Below the pieces are notes generated by a model that did not search any database, was not told the origin of the DNA, and saw nothing but the letters and a program-made list of their open reading frames with translations. Below, piece after piece: positions 60,319 to 64,000 of a stretch of DNA of 64,000 nucleotides. Location: positions 186,001 to 250,000 of the forward strand of contig NZ_CP068760.1 of the NCBI RefSeq assembly GCF_016775705.1, written 5' to 3'. A program made the translations under genes and the position numbers. Each line of letters opens with the position of its first letter. Position 1 is the stretch's first letter. Source of the DNA: Chryseobacterium cucumeris. GTDB taxonomy: Bacteria; Bacteroidota; Bacteroidia; Flavobacteriales; Weeksellaceae.

Positions 60319-62427
60319 TTTATAATTATAATGATTAATTAAAATCCTGATTTCGTTAAATTCAAAATGGCTTGGCAATGCATTCTTCCACTCGGTTAAT
60401 GTTTCATGTGGATTTTTATAGAATTCATCTTCAAAAGCTTTGATTTTATCTGAAGTAATGACTCTGGCGATGTCCAGCAATCCCTGCTCGGCAAATTTGG
60501 CAAGATGCCCAATAACTGTTTCTTTCACCAGCCCTCTTTCCAAGGCAATTTCACCGATCGTTTTTCCTTGCTCAAACAACTGGAAGGTTAAAACCTGGGA
60601 CGGAACTTTAGCAATTTTCAGATTGATTTCCTTATCATTCTTTTCATCTAAAAGTTTCGTTTCAAGCAGGTGAATATCTCTCAGGCTGTTCAGATATTCT
60701 TCAATGTCTTCCAGCCAGCTTTTAAATTCTTCGTTGTATTGTTTCAATCCTTTTGCACCTTTTATCTCAGCATAAAACTCTTTCAAAGGATCGAATATTT
60801 TATTTCTGGTTTCTGTAAAAAAGAAATTAACCGCACCTTTTGATTTGCTTTCAATTTCGGACCATTCTTCTTTCTGTTCAATAAAATTATTGACTTTCTG
60901 GAAAATGATTCGTTCTAATTTTTCAAAAATTTTCCCCAGGTTGACCGCTTCATGTTTCAACTGAAGATAAAGCTGTTTGGTTTTAACGTGGTCTATATTT
61001 TTGGTGACAATGGAAAGGTTATTCCACTCCTCCACTTCTTTCAAAAACCATGTACAGTCTAACGTTCGCAATACTTTTCTGATGCTGTAATCATATTTTT
61101 CCTGATTCAGAATCGCCTCCACATGATCATTGGCAATAGTATCGGTGTGGAAATGAAGAATCCTGTTATCCTTGAAAATAACTTCGGGAGTAATTTTTGA
61201 TTTTAAAACAATGCCCTCCAGAGTTCTGCAGCGGGATAAAGCCACATACACCTGACCGGCAGTAAAACTTTTCCCGGCATCAATAATCACTTTATCAAAC
61301 GTTAATCCCTGGCTTTTGTGAATCGTAACCGCCCATGCTAATTTGATCGGAAACTGCTCGAAACTTCCCAACACTTCCTCTTTGATATTTTTATCCGTAT
61401 CAAGGAAATATTTTTTCTGTTCCCAGGTTTCCCTTTTTACCACAATTTCTCTTTCACTTTCATCCAGAACAACACGGATTTCATTCTCATCCAACCCGAT
61501 AATCTCACCCAGTTTTCCGTTAAAATATTTCTTTTCTCCGGAAATATCATTTCGGATAAACATGATCTGAGCTCCAATTTTCAGTTCCAGAAACTGGTCA
61601 TTTGGAAATTGATTTTCTTTAAAGTCTCCTACCAGTTTAGCTTCATAAATCTGAGGATCTACTTTAATTTCTGCCAGTTTTTGCTGATTGATCTCGTCTG
61701 CCATTTTGTTGTGAGAACACAGATATACATAAGACTCTTTTCCCATATCAAAGTCAGGATCATACCTTTCATTGAGATGATCAAAGTCTATATTATCCAC
61801 ATCGCCGTCACGGATCGCATTCAGAATTTCCAGAAACTCTTCGTCAGATTGTCTGTATACCTTTGTCAGCTCAATGGTGACGATTGGAATTTCCTTAATG
61901 GCATGGCTGTCAAAAAAGAAAGGTGAGTTGTAATACATTTTGAGTATATGCTCATCCCTTACCACCGGAGGAAGTTGATACAAATCTCCGATAAAGAGCA
62001 TCTGTACCCCTCCGAATCTCTGATTATTCCTTCTGATGAATCTCAAAGAAAAATCCATCATATCCAGAACATCAGCCCTCAGCATCGAAACCTCATCGAT
62101 AATGATGATCTCAACCTCTCTCAGAAGTTTGAGTTTATCTTTACGGTATTTGAAATGAGGCATCAGATCGGCAATATTATTGGCCAAACTGGTATCTATC
62201 CTTTCTGTAGTAGGAAGAAAGGTTCTCAACGGCAGCCCAAACATGGAATGGATGGTTACTCCTCCAGCATTAATGGCAGCAATTCCCGTGGGAGCCACTA
62301 CAATATGCTTTTTCTTGGTACGCCTTACAAAATCATTAAGAAATGTTGTCTTTCCTGTTCCGGCTTTCCCCGTTAAAAAAACACTTCTGTTCGTATACTC
62401 TATTAAGTCAAAAAAATGATTATTCAT
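60301..62427 (-). CDS. PIF1-like helicase with C-terminal helix-turn-helix domain
   Basis: A 708-residue superfamily 1 helicase related to PIF1 and RecD/TraA. Walker A is FLTGKAGTGKTTFLNDFVRR; the Walker B and others are IIIIDEVSMLRADVLDMM, IGDLYQLPPVV, VYRQSDEEFLEIL, KLAWAVTIHKSQGLTFDKVI and VYVALSRCRTLEGIVL. A C-terminal helix-turn-helix-like segment (TFQLFEQGKTIGEIALERGL) sits near residue 615. The ATG at 62427 is chosen over a TTG three codons upstream, because a -7 box TATTTTTG ends 6 nt before it. Such helicases are widespread in Bacteroidota; the role may be in G-quadruplex or replication-fork processing, but this is inference. Confidence 0.9.
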   Translation of the reverse strand: MNNHFFDLIEYTNRSVFLTGKAGTGKTTFLNDFVRRTKKKHIVVAPTGIAAINAGGVTIHSMFGLPLRTFLPTTERIDTSLANNIADLMPHFKYRKDKLKLLREVEIIIIDEVSMLRADVLDMMDFSLRFIRRNNQRFGGVQMLFIGDLYQLPPVVRDEHILKMYYNSPFFFDSHAIKEIPIVTIELTKVYRQSDEEFLEILNAIRDGDVDNIDFDHLNERYDPDFDMGKESYVYLCSHNKMADEINQQKLAEIKVDPQIYEAKLVGDFKENQFPNDQFLELKIGAQIMFIRNDISGEKKYFNGKLGEIIGLDENEIRVVLDESEREIVVKRETWEQKKYFLDTDKNIKEEVLGSFEQFPIKLAWAVTIHKSQGLTFDKVIIDAGKSFTAGQVYVALSRCRTLEGIVLKSKITPEVIFKDNRILHFHTDTIANDHVEAILNQEKYDYSIRKVLRTLDCTWFLKEVEEWNNLSIVTKNIDHVKTKQLYLQLKHEAVNLGKIFEKLERIIFQKVNNFIEQKEEWSEIESKSKGAVNFFFTETRNKIFDPLKEFYAEIKGAKGLKQYNEEFKSWLEDIEEYLNSLRDIHLLETKLLDEKNDKEINLKIAKVPSQVLTFQLFEQGKTIGEIALERGLVKETVIGHLAKFAEQGLLDIARVITSDKIKAFEDEFYKNPHETLTEWKNALPSHFEFNEIRILINHYNYKKEKNS

Positions 62428-62433
62428 CTCCGT

Positions 62434-62441
62434 CAAAAATA
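62434..62441 (-). promoter_or_regulatory. -7 box of the PIF1-like helicase (leaderless start)
   Basis: TATTTTTG on the minus strand matches TAnnTTTG exactly and ends 6 nt before the ATG at 62427. Confidence 0.6.
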
Positions 62442-62509
62442 CGGAAATGAATTTGAATTTCTTACCTTGGCATAAGTTTTGAAAATTCTTAAAAAGAAAA
62501 AAGTTTATT

Positions 62510-62962
62510 GTGAAAAAATTATTCTTTCATATCCCGGCAATAGTATTGTGTACTACATTAACTTTAGTTTCGTGTAATACATCAAAGAATGCCAATACCA
62601 ATCTTCCTGTTGATATTGCAGACAGACCTGCTGACGAAGACAGTCAGAAATATGAACAGGCACAACTGGATAGATTAAAAGCTTCTATTGAATCTGAAGT
62701 ATCAGGAGAAAAATGTACGGATGCCAGCGAATGGGCATTTGCTCCCATGGGATCAAAAGCCTGCGGCGGACCTCAGCAATACATTGCCTATCCTAAGAAA
62801 AAAGAAGAAGCTTTCTTACAAAGAGTGAATGAGTATACGGATAAAGTGAAAGCTTTTAATGAAAAGTATAATATTACGTCTGACTGTATGATGATCGAGC
62901 CACCTACATCACTCAAATGTATCAATGGTAAGATCAGACTTATCACGCCGGACAATAATTAA
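62510..62962 (+). CDS. small Cys-containing lipoprotein of unknown function, GTG start
   Basis: A 150-residue protein with a lipoprotein signal (FHIPAIVLCTTLTLVSC, lipobox Cys22) and four Cys in the mature part (KCTDASEWAF, KACGGPQQYIAY, SDCMMIEPP, LKCINGK), which probably form two disulfides. No domain recognised. The only start giving a signal peptide is GTG at 62510 (GTGAAAAAA); no in-frame ATG lies upstream of the signal. It is divergent from the helicase gene. A strong terminator follows (62991-63022). Confidence 0.8.
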   Translation: MKKLFFHIPAIVLCTTLTLVSCNTSKNANTNLPVDIADRPADEDSQKYEQAQLDRLKASIESEVSGEKCTDASEWAFAPMGSKACGGPQQYIAYPKKKEEAFLQRVNEYTDKVKAFNEKYNITSDCMMIEPPTSLKCINGKIRLITPDNN

Positions 62963-62990
62963 CAATAAAGCAAAGGTTCTATATCAAATC

Positions 62991-63022
62991 GAAAAAGCTC
63001 TGTTTCAGAACAGAGCTTTTAT
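62991..63022 (+). terminator. terminator after the Cys-containing lipoprotein
   Basis: AAAAGCTCTGTT (62993-63004) pairs with AACAGAGCTTTT (63009-63020) around TCAG. Confidence 0.85.
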
Positions 63023-63044
63023 ATTTATTTTTAAATAGTTCAAT

Positions 63045-63130
63045 GGTGAATTTTGCTTTGCAAGTGAATGGTGAATTTTTGCAGTACAAAATAATTGACA
63101 AGCGCAGCGGATTGACTATTCACTATTCAC
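63045..63130. repeat. heptamer-type GTGAAT arrays in inverted orientation
   Basis: GTGAATGGTGAAT at about 63064-63076 (with a partial copy from 63046) faces ATTCACTATTCAC at about 63117-63129; these are reverse complements at 12 of 13 positions. The block ends 9 nt from the stop codon of the gamma-carbonic anhydrase gene. Confidence 0.65.
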
Positions 63131-63138
63131 CTGACATC

Positions 63139-63675
63139 CTAAAATTGATGATCCTTCACATTCTCCTTATACCATGATGAATATTTCACATAGTTATCTG
63201 CAATTCTGTTCACTTCTCCTTCCAGTAACTGAGCATTGATATCTTTTATTTTTCTTGCAGGAACTCCTCCCCAGACTTCTCCGGATTTAATGTGAGTTCC
63301 CTGGGTCACTACAGAACCTGCTCCTACAATGGAGTTTTCTTCTACAAGACAATCATCCATCACAATAGCTCCCATTCCGATCAATACATTATCTTTAATG
63401 GTACATCCATGAACAATCGCGTTATGTCCTATGGAAACATTGTTCCCGATATTCAAAGGATATTTCTGATACGTACAGTGCAGCATTGCATTATCCTGAA
63501 CATTTACCTTGTCTCCCATTTTGATGTAATGAACATCTCCTCTGATTACTGCATTATACCAGACACTACAGTCTTTTCCCATTGTGACATCGCCAATAAT
63601 AGTTGCCGTTTCTGCTAAAAAAGTATTCTCTCCGATCTGTGGTGCTTTTCCTAAAAGCTGTTTTATTAGTGCCAT
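63139..63675 (-). CDS. gamma-class carbonic anhydrase family protein
   Basis: A 178-residue left-handed beta-helix protein of the gamma-carbonic anhydrase/transferase family (hexapeptide repeats such as GENTFLAETATIIGDVTMG and NVSIGHNAIVHGCTIKDNVL). The three zinc-ligand histidines are in AMLHC (H66), GHNAIVHG (H84, H89). It could hydrate carbon dioxide or act as a related enzyme; the key proton-shuttle Glu of the archaeal Cam is not obvious. The ATG at 63675 is chosen because the family sequence begins there; a longer frame (63732) adds 19 atypical residues. Confidence 0.9.
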   Translation of the reverse strand: MALIKQLLGKAPQIGENTFLAETATIIGDVTMGKDCSVWYNAVIRGDVHYIKMGDKVNVQDNAMLHCTYQKYPLNIGNNVSIGHNAIVHGCTIKDNVLIGMGAIVMDDCLVEENSIVGAGSVVTQGTHIKSGEVWGGVPARKIKDINAQLLEGEVNRIADNYVKYSSWYKENVKDHQF

Positions 63676-63808
63676 AATATTAATTTGAAAATGTGAAAAT
63701 GTGCCCAATTGGGAATTAAAATATACTATCATTTCTGATATCTAACTTCTAAATTATAGTGATAGCAAAAATCTAACTCTCAATTTTCAGCTTCTAACTT
63801 CTAATGCG

Positions 63809-63816
63809 TATTTTTG
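63809..63816 (+). promoter_or_regulatory. -7 box of the Nfu-type gene
   Basis: TATTTTTG matches TAnnTTTG and ends 21 nt before the ATG at 63838. No TTG at the usual distance. Confidence 0.45.
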
Positions 63817-63837
63817 TATCTCAAATTTAACGAAAAA

Positions 63838-64000
63838 ATGCGTACCGTACTTATAGAACCAACTGAAAACCCAAAAGTGATGAAATTTGTAGCAGATTAC
63901 AATCTCATCCCCGGGTCTTTGGAACTGGACAGAAATTCAGATATTTCAGAAATTCCTCTGGCACAGGAACTTTTCAATTATCCGTTTGTGGAAAGAGTTT
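63838..64000 (+). CDS. NifU-family (Nfu) iron-sulfur scaffold protein, 5' end
   Basis: The first 54 codons of a gene that runs off the window (MRTVLIEPTENPKVMKFVAD, YNLIPGSLELDRNSDISEIP, LAQELFNYPFVERV). This matches the N-terminal Nfu domain of flavobacterial NifU-family proteins, whose C-terminal domain (not visible here) carries the CxxC motif for Fe-S cluster binding. It probably takes part in maturation of iron-sulfur proteins. The ATG at 63838 follows a -7 box by 21 nt. The call depends on the N-terminal part only. Confidence 0.8.
   Translation, partial: MRTVLIEPTENPKVMKFVADYNLIPGSLELDRNSDISEIPLAQELFNYPFVERV

Overview
The window looks like chromosomal DNA of a Chryseobacterium-like flavobacterium (Bacteroidota, Weeksellaceae); this is inferred from gene content, not from a database search. 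Pointers are the low GC, start sites without Shine-Dalgarno motifs, promoters of the Bacteroidota type (TTG, about 20 bp, TAnnTTTG), several secreted proteins with C-terminal type IX secretion (T9SS) sorting domains, the DUF4290-murA pair, and the rpmB-rpmG-DUF4295 cluster. No rRNA, tRNA, CRISPR array, insertion sequence or prophage was seen.

Layout. 1-7.2 kb: a minus-strand operon of secreted proteins, led by a T9SS-sorted beta-propeller-like gene broken by a frameshift in a 7-nt repeat, then a large SpvB/YD-type protein and an RHS/DUF6443 protein cut by the window edge. 7.7-10.5 kb: katG with an OxyR-like box. 10.5-13.1 kb: a haem-binding protein, a DCC thiol oxidoreductase, a cluster of short repeats and a lipoprotein alpha-amylase. 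13.3-16.8 kb: DUF4290, murA (Asp in place of the fosfomycin-target Cys), a NIL-like gene behind a palindromic operator, and a NlpC/P60-like lipoprotein. 16.9-26.3 kb: a two-component system, an EamA exporter, and an mgtC-czcB-czcA-czcC metal-efflux operon preceded by 11-bp direct repeats, a mini-ORF and a hairpin. 26.5-33.5 kb: uncharacterised exported proteins and two related T9SS cargo proteins. 33.7-42.7 kb: an aminotransferase, murB, proC, a VanZ protein, lnt, a GT-C-type membrane protein and an FG-GAP T9SS protein. 42.9-48.8 kb: rpmB-rpmG-DUF4295, a PqqB-like hydrolase, an exported RidA relative, ftsY, a GlsB-type protein, sppA and folK. 48.8-53.1 kb: three tandem OmpA-family paralogues. 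53.2-64 kb: recQ, fmt, a Crp-family regulator, ribB with a decayed RibA half, a luciferase-like monooxygenase, an astacin-type protease, a PIF1-type helicase, a lipoprotein, a gamma-carbonic anhydrase and the start of an Nfu-type gene.

The genes are mostly housekeeping (cell wall: murA, murB, lnt, sppA; ribosome and secretion: rpmB, rpmG, ftsY, fmt; cofactors: folK, ribB) with accessory blocks between them. The most striking sequence-level patterns are: 7-nt short tandem repeats that cluster at gene 3' ends, overlap stop codons, and in one gene break the frame in a way that a one-unit gain or two-unit loss would repair; the exact 11-bp direct repeats before the mgtC-czc operon, in the same neighbourhood as an OmpR/PhoB-family regulator; about 58-bp direct repeats flanking a gene inserted in the ribosomal protein-ftsY block; and several promoters so close to their start codons that the mRNAs should be leaderless.
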